Origin: Datnioides undecimradiatus
Taxonomy: Eukaryota > Chordata > Actinopteri > Lobotiformes > Datnioididae
Assembly: GCA_008933995.1 (NCBI GenBank)
Contig: WARS01000090.1
Coordinates: 3,460,425 to 3,524,424 of the forward strand
Direction of reading: 5' to 3'
Length of the DNA: 64,000 bases
Shown: positions 49,311 through 60,830 of the stretch, in pieces
How positions within the stretch are numbered: the stretch's first letter is position 1
How the letters are laid out: every line of letters begins with the position of its first letter
The notes under the pieces: generated by a model
The model's input: only the letters and a program-made list of their open reading frames with translations
What the model was told of the DNA's origin: nothing
The model's database searches: none
Program-made: the position numbers and the translations under genes

Positions 49311-52039
49311 CGTAAAATACCAAGTGAGAGTAAGAGACACAGAGCTGGGCAGAGGGGGAAAAGGGAGGGAGGGAGAGGGGTGTTAAAGGGAGATAAGGAT
49401 GAAAAGTAAAGGAAAGAAAGAAAGAATCTAACATTTGATTTTCACCATATGTACTTTTTTTGCCTCGAGGCGGCAGATTGTCTTTTAAATCCTGTCACCC
49501 TCCCTCTCAGCTGGTCAAGTTCACATCCACACGAATCTCTTTTTGTATGAAGCGGCCCCTAGTTTGAGCCAGAGGATGTCGGCCCCTGAGGATGAGGTGA
49601 AGATGCAGATCATAAAATAACACAAATTAAATATCTTAAAAACCGACGTCAGAGTTTAGACTGACAGCAAACGCTGCCGCGAATATCCATCCATTCATTT
49701 GTCGTAACGACCTCAGCTGCCGAGTGGGTTTGGTGATCCTCTCCGCTTGTCTGGAGTTCAAAAGTACAAACATTTCTGTCCTAGCATTTCTATTTACCTC
49801 ATTCTGCTGCTCGTCTTCCAAAGAAAGCATCAATTGCCAATGTTCCCAACTTCTCAATGGCCTCCCTCAGGCTGTGCTGAATAAATGTTGCAGTGGTGGA
49901 TCAACTGCAAAACACTGAATTTCTGGGAAAAAGGGCTTTTCACATTGCTCTTTTCACTCCTTTGTTCAAGCGTCTCAACGCAGAGCGTACTAATTTTCCA
50001 TTTCGATTTCAGTGGCTGAAAATACAGTCAATGCAAACGAGCGAATGTAGTACACAAGGTAGCAGATTACTGTAAGTCTAATTACATTACAAGTCACATT
50101 TTGGTTAAATAATCTTGTGGAATGAAACGATTGTTGAGGTACAGAGAAGGTTTGTGGTTCAGTTCAATAAGATGCTTTTTGTTCTTCTTCTTGTAAGTTC
50201 ATTAGACTTCACATCAGCAGCGGGAGCTCCCCACTGCCTTGGGGTGTGGGAGGACTTGTCTCCCTCATGTTTCAAAATCCTATTTTGTCCCCACAGCTTC
50301 ATTACTGTTTCAGTTTGACTCATCCACTAAAAGATCTCTTAGCCATGCACCGACTGCCAAAATCCAAATGGGAGAAACTCAAAGGCATCAAAACGTTAAA
50401 ATGCATAATTGAGCTGCCTTCAGTTATTGCGTGCGCACTGATAGCATTTAAGCTAGTTGTCCTCTTCTCTTCTGCACTTTACGAGCTACCTTCCCTTCTT
50501 GGAGGAGGATGTTGGGGTTTAGGACTGATCAAAGAGACACATGGGGTTCGTAACAAAAGAGCTTGAAGGTTCATTGCCGACAGTGGAAATGATAGATTTG
50601 CTTTTTTGTGTATTATACTGTTCACACTCCTATCACAGTGGAAAACTTCATTTCCTTTTCTGCGTCCTACCTACTCCCTGCATAGCGTAAGAGTCAGTAC
50701 GTTGTTCGTCCCATCCATCCAACACATTACTATTGTGCGGTGTAATTAAGATAACTCCCTCTAGGGGTTGGTAATTCAGTTTTAGACATTTTGGTTGATT
50801 AAAAGTGTAATTCCCCGCTCTAATTGCCTTTTAAGTCAATGTCTCCATTTGTGCTTCATTGCAGTGCGAATACAGGAGTCGCTTCTTATGAGTCACAATA
50901 GGTAATGCATGCACGGACTCCGTTTGAAGACGCTGCCCCCAAAGATTTGACTTTGCATACGGTGGGTGTGTCAGGATGATCTTGCATAAATACAAGATCA
51001 AACAGGAATATCTGGTAAAATCTGAGACACGAGGCTGTGAGCGTTTCATCATCAGTGTGCGAGACCAAAGAGTAAACATGGCGAGAAAATAGAAAACCAC
51101 TTTCGTCCAGATGACTCCTTGTAATCACCGCTGAAGTGTTTCTGATCTGCCCACTGATGGCCTCCTTGCTTTCGTTTCATGCTGCACAATTCGGTTCAGA
51201 GCGCAAACATCCTTGGGTGAACTGCTGTAATGCACAAGAGTTTTTTCCTGACTGCTCTGTATGTTTTCTGTCAGCTGCTTGGTCTTTCTAACTTTTTCGT
51301 TTCATGACTTTCAAGACTTCCAAACTACAACTTTTAAGGGGACAAAAAGTCAATTATCTTGCATTTGTACAGTACAAGTGTATGCTCATAGTCACACTGA
51401 CCTACACTCTATGAACAGCGGTGTACCCTTTGTTGGCTGCTAGCGACTGCAGTGTGTGTCTCATTAGAAAGAAATGGTGTAAAGTTGTGTCAACTGATCA
51501 GTGATCTTGCCGCCCAATTAGAAGTGCAGAACGAGAAGCCAGCGAGGCCCGAATCAAAGTTGAACCCTGAGGGGGAGAGGAAGAGGAAACATCAAGACGT
51601 CCGCTTTTAACCTTTGTGAGCCGCAAGAGGAAATAAGACGCGAGGTTGCTCTTGTTGATTGGTCAAAAGGTATCTCCAAGACAACCAGGTAGAAGAGTGA
51701 AATTGCACAGCCTGCGCTGGCTGCTTTTGCAAAGCATCTTGGGAGCTGATAGGCGGAAAGATACGAAGGGATCGGAAAGACGGAGACAGGGCCCCTGCAG
51801 AGGCTTTGATGAGGTAGAAGTAAAGGCATTTTCTTTGTCTTTCTTTGCTTTTCTGCCTCCTAAATGGTTCCCTGGGTGGGCTCAGGAGTGTCGGAGTCAG
51901 AACTAAAAGTAGACCAAAGAAAGGCCCCACTTATCCAGACGAGAGGTAAGGTAATAGGTGGGTAGTTGAACCCATTGTGCTTACGGCACTTTCCAATCAA
52001 GACAAGAAACTTTGCGGAAAGTGTCTGACTTTATGCGCG
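49311..52039. other. Gene-free stretch
   Basis: No supported exon or repeat family. A CA array begins at about 52041. Confidence 0.4.
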
Positions 52040-52040
52040 C

Positions 52041-52059
52041 ACACACACACACACACACG
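52041..52059. repeat. (CA)n microsatellite
   Basis: Short uninterrupted CA array after GCGCG. Confidence 0.85.
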
Positions 52060-52809
52060 CTCATTATTGCATGCTCAGGTGTGTATTTATTGAAGCGGTG
52101 TACTCATATGTGCTATAAGCTGCCTGGCGCTGACTCGCTGACAGTACAGTTTTGACACACTTCCGATCTTGATTGCTCACAGTGAACATGCTGGTTTATA
52201 ACAGTGCCGGCATTATAACAGGGCTCACAGTGAACTGAATTAGCTTTGATCCCCTCCACCATCCCACCCAACCCCCCATGTAGCCCTGGAGACTTAAATG
52301 ACAAAGAGATGTGGAATGGAGGAAAATGTCAAATGGGAACAATTTGTAGTGGCTCCTACCTGAAGCATTTTACCACCTGTGGCCCGGTCCTGCTTATTCT
52401 AAATCCCTTTGGCTGCAGAAGAGAAAACAAAGTTAGTTTACTTCTGCCTTCTTGTTCTGTTTTTCACCCCTGTTCCCAGCTGAGATTTCTATCTGTCAGT
52501 AAGTATGGTTTCCAATATGTCCTCGAAAGACTTGACACCCTATTTTTAATACTACTTATGCTTGTTATTATTCCCCCATTAATCCTGTGCTGTAAACATT
52601 GGGTAATTACCATGTCGTAGTTTTCATTGTCAGTGGCGGCGTCCACCAGTCCTGCACTGGATTCAAACTAAACTCATACACCCGAGGTAACTACAGGATA
52701 AAAAACTTGCATGTACTTAAAACTCTATGAAGTTAATGCAAAACCAACCATGTCAAGCTGCTGCTCTTTGATTGTCAAAACATGGCGCCTTTATTCTTTT
52801 TAATAGATT

Positions 52810-53307
52810 TGTCACGGCGAATACAAGAATGAGAGCCGGTATGCAGACACAAAATAACTTTAATTCAAGAGAGACAAAGTATCCACAGAGGAAAGGCAGC
52901 TTGCCAAAAACACTGAGAACAACTAAAGGAAATGGCAAAAAGAAAAATACACGGAACTGACAAAAAGCCCGCTGAACAACAAAAAACTATGGCACTGCCA
53001 CGTATAAAACTAGTCACGGAAAAACCAAAAAAAGCAAAAATACTAACAAAAAACACTTACGGAGAGCGTGGAAGGTGATGATTGAGCTTGGATAACAGAA
53101 TGGACGGTCTAGATGATGTGGAACAACGACCTGACAAAAGACAGGTGGATCTCGGTCGGTATGAGAAGGGGAGTTGATTAACAAATGAATCGCAGGTGTG
53201 AAGGACCGCCCCTGGAAACCGACGCCCTCGCGGCTCTCCAGCTCGCACAACCCCCCCCCCCCCAAAAAAAACCACACAAAGCACCCAATGAAACAGACAC
53301 CATGACA
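52810..53307 (-). mobile_element. Solo LTR of a retrotransposon (498 bp)
   Basis: The element begins TGTCACGG and ends CCATGACA on the + strand, i.e. short inverted TG...CA termini as in LTRs. It is flanked by a perfect 5-bp direct repeat AGATT (52805-52809 and 53308-53312), the duplication size made by many LTR-retrotransposon integrases. There is no coding frame. Read on the - strand, its last part (TTAAAGTTATTTTG, then GTGTCTGCATACCGG, then CGCCGTGACA) resembles 3' ends of common fish LTR-like repeats, so - is the likely orientation. Internal C-run at about 53250-53263. A DNA-transposon origin is possible but less likely with 5-bp duplication and TG/CA ends. Confidence 0.65.
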
Positions 53308-53394
53308 AGATTAAGACCATCTGGACCCTGAGGTTGTGTTTTTCTGACAAAACTGCTCAAGCGGAGTTTCTCGTCATAGTAGATCACACGTCCT

Positions 53395-53408
53395 GTTACC
53401 GCGGCAAC
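53395..53408. promoter_or_regulatory. RFX X-box motif
   Basis: GTTACCGCGGCAAC fits the X-box consensus GTNRCC-N(0-3)-RGYAAC exactly with a 2-bp spacer. Nearby AACGTCACC (53413-53421) resembles a CREB half-site. The motif sits about 90 bp beyond the solo LTR. Confidence 0.45.
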
Positions 53409-54051
53409 CGCAAACGTCACCAAATCAACCGGGGATTAAATCTCAAGAATGAACGCGAAATAAATCAGTGCGATGAGACGCTAAATGAGCTACGTCAGCC
53501 TTGAAAATCCCAAGTGGACTAATCGTTTTGGAGATGAACTTGACATCGGCCACAGGCGCTCCCCAAAAATCACTAACTGCTCACCTAGTCTAAGCTTCAT
53601 CCATTCATTGTGGCATCTGCTCCATCTCTTCCTAATCTGCTTATCTATCCTCTCCTTGTTCACGGTAAACAGTCCTACCTGTTTGTCCTTTATTCTCGTG
53701 CTCTTTTATCGTATTCATTCATTCACTCTGATCCATCATCCCTAGCAGGCTCCGAGGAGCACAGCTGGGGAGGAACAGCAGCCATTTTCTCCAATGAGCC
53801 ATCGCCATGCCAACGGTGAGGTAATTCAGCCTGCATTAGCGGATGCTGCAGATACCGTTCCACAAGGACCACGTCCATTGTGTGCGCGTGTGTGTGAGTG
53901 TGTTTGTGTGCGCGCGTGTGTGTGGGTGGGTGTTTGTGTATCTTTGTGAATTATTAAATCGAGCAAGAGATGATTGTAATTTGACAAATATTAACATCTG
54001 CTCATAAACAGAGGCCAGGTCACACCTTCCTGCAACACACTTTGTTATCTT

Positions 54052-54054
<3 letters not shown>
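53409..54054. other. Gene-free stretch
   Basis: Contains an interrupted TG array at 53880-53940. No gene recognised. Confidence 0.4.

Positions 54055-54089
<35 letters not shown>
54055..54089. repeat. (TG)n microsatellite
   Basis: About 17 uninterrupted TG units. Confidence 0.95.
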
Positions 54090-54090
<1 letters not shown>

Positions 54091-54469
54091 CCTAATATTT
54101 AGATTAGAAATTATGAGGAGGACACAGCGGCCAGTCTGTGTAGGGAGATGTGATTATATTTTGAGATATGAATTCAGTGCATCCATCCCTTACATGAACA
54201 GATGAACTGCTGTGTAGATGCCCTCTAGCCGCCTGCCAAGCTGAGCCTCCAGCACCGAGCTTTTAGTTGTCTCCTTTTGTTTTTTTTGTTTCTCTCCCCC
54301 CCGGAAGTATATTCAGCCCGATGTGTAAGCAATGTTACGTCGTGTCGGATGTGGTGATGAAAGGATGAAGCTGAAAAGGTTCATGTCGAACCTGAAAGGC
54401 CAGTTTAGGCTCAAAGGGCATCAGAATTGCCAGTTTTTGGAAAGCAGTATGTATTGGTCAATGCATGTG

Positions 54470-54670
54470 TCAACCACAATGATGGAAGTGTCCTTGGGCA
54501 AGGCACTTAACCACTAATTGCCCCCGATGCGGCACAGTGCAGTGCAGTTTTGCACTATCATGGTTAGATTCCTCGGTTTCGTTTGGTGTGACTGCTGACT
54601 TGCAGTGTAAAGCGCCTTGAGTGGTTAGACGACTAGAAAAGCTGTATATAAGTACAGGCCATTTACCATT
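54470..54670 (+). repeat. Fish interspersed repeat copy B
   Basis: AAGTGTCCTTGGGCAAGGCAC at 54486, then GTAAAGCGCCTTGAGTGGTTA near 54606, ending GCTGTATATAAGTACAGGCC and ATTTACCATT. Same family and orientation as 23890-24032, but with a fuller 3' end. Confidence 0.65.
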
Positions 54671-54705
54671 TGAGCTAAATGCTAACATTAGCATGCTAAC
54701 ATGCC

Positions 54706-54782
<77 letters not shown>
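54706..54782. repeat. Compound microsatellite (CA)n(TA)n
   Basis: About 12 CA units followed directly by about 26 AT units. It lies just after a short repeat fragment (CTAAATGCTAACATTAGCATG, 54674-54694) related to the family at 23160-23357. Confidence 0.95.
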
Positions 54783-54788
<6 letters not shown>

Positions 54789-57508
54789 AGTGGAAAACTA
54801 TTGTGTATTATATTTAGTCTATTTAGTCCCATCTACAGTGATTAGCTGTCAGTAATTCAGTGCAAATTCCAAATATGAAGTACTGGACCATTATATCTTT
54901 ACTGTCATTCTCTCCAGGCAAAATGTAATAGTTGCTTCTTCACAGCCGTGCATTCACTGCATACACAATGACATTTTCAACTGTAGTTAAACTTTTTAAA
55001 GTCAGCCTCTAATTAAAATATTAAATGTATCTGGCTTCTGCAAAATTCTTGAAACCCTCACTTTTAGACATTTTATCTCTTGTGGCCTCAGCCTTAAAAT
55101 AGAGCCCGCTAATGATGGCTGTGTTGGTGGGCCTGCAGGCAGCCGATGGAGTGAGTTCAAGCATTTAGTGCACAGGGCATTTGTGTGTGTGTGTGTGTGC
55201 GTGTCTGTGTGAGTTCATGAACGTGTATCTATCAGGGTGTGCAGGTGTTCTTGGGTTCCTATGGTACACCTATTTTTGATCCTGTCATCCCTTTCCACAA
55301 CCACCCACAAGCCTCCCTAAAGGGTGGTGGGTTAAACACACAGTGAGCAACACACGCTGCAGCACAGAGTGCACAGATGCACTGAAGACTTCCTGCAAAG
55401 GAGCAAACAGTTTACTCTCTTCAAATCCCAAATCCCTTCATCTTGTGTGTGTCTCTGTGTGTGTGTGCGTGTGTGATCTCTACTGTACAACAGTAGCTAA
55501 CAGCCAACCACCAACCTTCCCCACTGTTTACACTGTGTTGTTAGAAACATCAGCCAAACAATGACTGAACTAAGTTTGAAGCCCAACAGAGATGCAGTTA
55601 AGGCATGTTTCTGTCTCTTACTCCGTCCGTCTCTCCCTGTTTTGAACCCTGCCTGCTGTATCCAGCTCAGATTGTACCTACAGATGTTGACTCCTGTGAT
55701 TCCTTAGTTCAGTAACAGAGGGAAACAAAAGTGAGGAATAGCAAGAAACTTCTTGATTCTCTTGTACACTAAAGAGTGTGAGACAACCTCCATGTAAACC
55801 AAACAAACCATGTTTGTTCTATAAACCCTTAGCGATCAAACCACCCAGGAAGGTATTTTCTCTTTCCATCTCACTCCCTCTCATCTTTGTTCATTCCTTG
55901 TTCATTTGCTTGCCTGGGTGATTCCCGAAGCATGCGTTAACACAGCATCAGCGTTAATTTCTGCCGATATTGACACATCAACACGTGCCAGACCACGCAA
56001 CATTTTCATGAATCATTAATCTAGCTTGTGAGGTTTGTTTGCTCGGGGCTTGAAGCCAAAAGTAAAACTCTCAAAAAAGAGAACGGTGAAAGGAGGCTGT
56101 CCTCAGTGCTCAGCTGGCTTTCAATCCTTAACGGGCAGTCAGTCAGAACTGGCAGGGCAACTGGGCAGCTAATGAAAGTCGGACGGATGTTAACGGTCAA
56201 AGCAGGAACAGCTAGTAAAGCAGGAACAAAGGCCAGGGCACTATAGCGGCACAAACACAGTGGTGAACTCTTCCCTAATGACAGCATGGAAAGGCTGTGA
56301 CAAATGTCAGCGGTCGGTGGAAATGCAATGAAACAACTAATGAACCGGTTACATGGCACGGTCTGTGAAAACAGTGGCGTAAAACACTCTGGTGGTGAGG
56401 TGGAGGCAAACGGGGCTGTGGGACAAATAGCAACAGCAAAAGCAAGAATGCTCTCTGCTTCTCTGTTTCTAGACTAGAGTGACTATGGGAAAGGGGAAGG
56501 GTGGCACAAACTGGGTAGCTAGCTTACAGATCACACCGATGAGGGGCAGCTCGAGGGCTTGATCGGTGCACAGTCGGTCACCTTGTTAGAGCTGCCTTAC
56601 TGAGGTACAAAGCAGGGTCCGCATAACTTCAGTTACACCTCCAGACTGTAATGCAACGATTTGTTCTTACATTGACACTGTTGATATTCCAGCTCCGTAA
56701 CATACCACAACACATGCCGATCACCTCCGCATGCCGTCATCTAGGAATGGATGCCGGTCCTCCCTGAACCCCGGTGAGCCCGGCTCCTCTCCCACGGCGC
56801 CACTTCACTTGTCTCCCATCGCGACCCTGCCTGACTCGTCGCTGCGCCTCCAGATCGTCTATGAGAGGTTCACGCGCTCCACACACACTGCTACAATTTC
56901 AACCCATCTGTCACGGCAATCTGGCAACCCCACAGTCTGATTCAAAAGGGCGTGCGTGCAAACAGACAGCGCCGGCTTAGGTTTGCAACTTAAATGTTGG
57001 CAGGTATGGCTCTGATTATGCACTCGGCAGCAGCTGATGATGTCCTCGAGTCTTTTAAGTATTCATCATTAATGGAGAGGAAGGCATTATAGAAAAAAGA
57101 CAGACAGGCAAGTATTAAAGCAGATTTGGTCGGTTATGTTTTGTTCATACATGAACATCACAGGTGTCAATTTGTCTTCTTCTTTGCTTTGTGTTGTGTT
57201 TTTGGCGAACTAGGTCAAACTATATGAATTACTCGTGCTCGTATCCCAATCTTCCATTTAAATAAATGCACAATTTTTAGTAAATCTTATTTGCGGTGCT
57301 ATTTCCCAAATGCCCTCTCTGCAAGCTCCCACCCCCGCAGATCATCCTTGGCCTTCTCCTCTCCATTTCCACGCCTTTCTCCCTCCTCTCCCTTCCCCTC
57401 TGACTCACCTGTCTGCTCCACCATAATTCCTGTCACCATTGCCACAGTAACTGCATGGATCAGGGGGACAGCAGCTGTCACATGTAATTGAAAAGAGAGT
57501 TACACCCT
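54783..57508. other. Gene-free stretch with one coding-like patch
   Basis: TG arrays at about 55182-55200 and 55445-55475. The patch 56731-56940 is CpG-bearing with codon-like composition on the + strand but lacks a convincing pair of splice sites. Nothing else recognised. Confidence 0.3.
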
Positions 57509-57559
57509 ATGTGTGTGTGTGTGTGGTGTGTGTGCGTTCGTGAAAGCACCAGCAAGCAA

Positions 57560-57930
57560 ATCTTCTCTGATTTTAACGCCACTTTCCCCCTCCTCCATTT
57601 TCCCTCTCCGCTCTCCTTGGCCATCGTATCCTTTCCTCTTTCATCCCTCCTTCCTCCATCTGCCATAGTTACAGTAAGTCCTCTACTCTCTCGCTGCCTC
57701 CCTACCCCCGTTTTTATCCTTCTCTCCTATTTCCCCTGGTTTGGAGTCCTTCTGTTTCTCAATTCTTCTTAAACAGTTAATCTCTATTTTTAACACAATC
57801 TCGTCTCCTCTTGTGTCCCGTCTTCATTTCTGCTTTCATCTTCCCCCCCTCTCTCTTTCTTACTTACAGTTACTCCTCCTTTCCTTCATCCCTCCCTCTT
57901 GCTGCTATGATATGATAACCCCCCCCCCCC
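57560..57930 (+). repeat. Pyrimidine-rich tract
   Basis: About 370 bp of mostly C and T on the + strand (CCCTCCTCCATTTTCCCTC, TTTCATCCCTCCTTCCTCC), ending in a C-run at 57919-57930. Low-complexity sequence. Confidence 0.6.
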
Positions 57931-60051
57931 AGTCATGGGCTCTCAGTCTCTGTGTCATCTGGCTTGACAGATAGCACCTTTAGCCTTGGGCAGGGGTCTT
58001 CTGACAGATGGACTAAGCTCACCTGCCCTACAAAAGGTAACATGCAGCAGCTCCATGTCTGGTCCAAAATATTCTGAGAGCTCTTTTTTTCTTTGGGTCC
58101 CCTGCAGCCTACTGTGTGGTAAGACTGAATAAACTTCGACTGTGATCCGCCAGCCCGTGGCATGCTCATCTGATTTTGATTCAAGTCCAACAGTGCAAGC
58201 CGGAGACTTGCCTTCTGTTTCTGTTTTGAAGCTTAAAGAGTGTTTTTGCTGCAGCAACAGGCCTTTTAATGCCAGCTTTGTGCATTATAATGCACCTAAT
58301 ACGGAAAGGGGGATCTATTCCAAATGCTAATCTTCCAGCTCCTTTTACCAAAGACCGGTGGCTTCTTACATTATTTCACTTTTTGTAGCTGTTTGCGCAG
58401 AGGTTGTCTTGTTGAGTCACTGCACAGCGTTTTGTTCCCCATGTGCAAAAAGAATCACTTTTCCTTTGCAAACCTTCTTACAAAATAACAGCCATTTGTA
58501 ATCTAAAAGCATTAAATACTTCTGACATGCATAGACTAGTCCAGCCATCAGCCATCTGATTGTACCGATTCATGCTTCTGCTGCAGGCGGGTCCAAACTT
58601 CTGAATAGTAGTCTATGAATAAAGAAATAATTTGTCTTATATCTGCGAAAAACCAAATCATTTTGCATTTTGGTTATGTGCTTAATGCATTCTGGCTTTT
58701 TACCCATTGTGTATGCACTTTAAATGGTTGCTTAGTGAAAATAACACATTTCTCTGAAATATATCAGAGTCAGATACAGGCTAATAACCTAGTTTTGCCC
58801 AACTTTGTTACTTTGTAGAAGCCGTGGGCTGTAAATAATAATCAAATTAACTATTACTGTTGGCTATTATCCAAGCTTATACATAGCCTAGTCTAATAAA
58901 TGCACTTTTATGGGGTATTATGTTTTAATTATATGACAATGAATCCTTTTCTCATTTTGATAAAGTGAGAGCAGTACGTCCCTTCAACCTGTTTCACAGT
59001 TTGCTGTCCAGTCTGAGAACTTTAAACCCTTTTTGTCTCAACATCACTGCTTCTGTAGTTACTGGGCTCTGCCTTTGTAGGGCGGTATAGCCAATCTCTG
59101 CTGTCAAAACACACACACACACACGCACACACGAAGGCGGTGTAGTATATATCACCGTTGCTGTGACTCCCATTCCCCTCCCACCCTCTAGCTGCGCCCA
59201 CGGTGCCAATTTGGGTGATTTAATTGGTGGATTTAGTGTCCCGATCAAGGTGAAAGGCTGTCTAGGAAACAATTTAAAGGCCCGCCAGAAGAGAGTGAAG
59301 CAAAGGTGGGGGGGGGGCAGAGTTTCCATAATGACAATTACTTCTGCCCTCGTTTGGATCTGAGAAACAACCATGTAGAGGAAGATGGTAGGGGAGATTG
59401 TAAATTGGAGGACAAGAGAGAAAACTAGGGTTAGGCAGAGTCAAACAAAAAATGAAAGTGGAAGACAAACAGTCAACAAGAAAGCGATGGAGACAGCTTG
59501 GAAAAAAGAACATCAGATTTGTATTATCCCCCCCCCCTCCTCGTCTCTCTTTCCCTTTTTTGTGGCAGCCAAATAAAATCAGGCAGCAGCCCCGTCTGAC
59601 AGGGAAGAGACTAGATGAGGGACGGAGCTCAACGCAGACAGGATTACACGCCAAAACTGAGGGATTTGTTCACAAAAACAACTTGTCAATCGCTTTAAAG
59701 TCAAGATATTGACTTGCACAGAGGCTGTGAGAGCGCTCTCACCTTATTTCTAGACTTTGAGAGACACCAGCCTCTCAGCATCTATCAATAAAAATAACAC
59801 ATCGGCGTCTTCAAACGCATGTCCTCAGTTGGACCTGAGACAAAAATACACCTTGTTTTCTTCAGAGTTTTCGAGCAGGAAGTTGGGTGAGGTTTAGCCT
59901 TCAGCGCAGCGAGTAGAAACCAGAGGTTGGACTCAAACTGTTGATGAGGCACAGGGCGTCCCATGCAATTTCACGATTGTCGTTAGACGGCTTAATGTAG
60001 GAGCCGGTGTGAGGCGGCTAAATGACAGCTGTCATTCACTTAAAGCAGAGG
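57931..60051. other. Gene-free stretch
   Basis: CA array 59107-59133, G-run near 59309-59317, C-run near 59528-59537. No gene. Confidence 0.4.
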
Positions 60052-60078
60052 CACACACACACACACACACACACACAC
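60052..60078. repeat. (CA)n microsatellite
   Basis: Uninterrupted CA array of about 13 units. Confidence 0.95.
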
Positions 60079-60830
60079 CTTGTTGTGTTGAGGAAGTCAA
60101 ACTAATTCACTTCCATCTGTGCTCATCTTGGCTGATTAAAGCCGAACTGAAAGTTGAATCCGCCTCACTTCACGTGTGAGGGAAGACGATGATGCTTCAG
60201 ATACCGCGCACAATTATACCGTTTTTCAAAAGACGATAAAACCCGTTTTTGGACGTATATGCGCGAAAACAGCCTGCAAACGTCGAGCCTTCGCGCTCGC
60301 TCCCTGTGGCAGCAGTTGCGCATCATAGCCCCGTATTGTTTTCTCAACAAGCGATTGAGTTAGTGAATGCTTTCCACTCAACTTTTCATTCATCATATTG
60401 TATCAACACCTGCTCAGTCCTTGGCCAACACTCACACTGTTGCATTTGTCAGGCGTTATACAAAGGAGCAACGGGCCTGGTAACGCCAGCGCTCCTCCGC
60501 GTTTTAATTTGAATCACTTAAAGTCACAACTTGATGAGTCAAAACTGTGGCTGTCAGAGTCAGGCCCCTGCTGAAATGACCGCTATTTTACGACAGACTA
60601 TTTTTAGTGCAGTCGGATATTGCTCCAATCAAATTGTATTGCCACTTGTGGCATTAGTACCATTAATTTAGACCCTCTTGGAGAACATCAGTGCTGTCAC
60701 TGCAGAAAAGTGCATGCAGCTTTCTCTCTAAATAAAACTCCATTAGTACGTCCACTTCTTAATAATGTTTTTATAATAATTCCAGCTTATGTTTAAGTTT
60801 ATGATTCATTTAATGACAGATCATTCTTTA

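Noticed and set aside
57291..57974. Ser/Pro/Leu-rich frames
   Set aside because: Translations of a pyrimidine-rich low-complexity tract.
58130..58215. tRNA-like string (GATTCAAGTCC)
   Set aside because: Resembles a B box but no matching acceptor stem or A box at the right distance.
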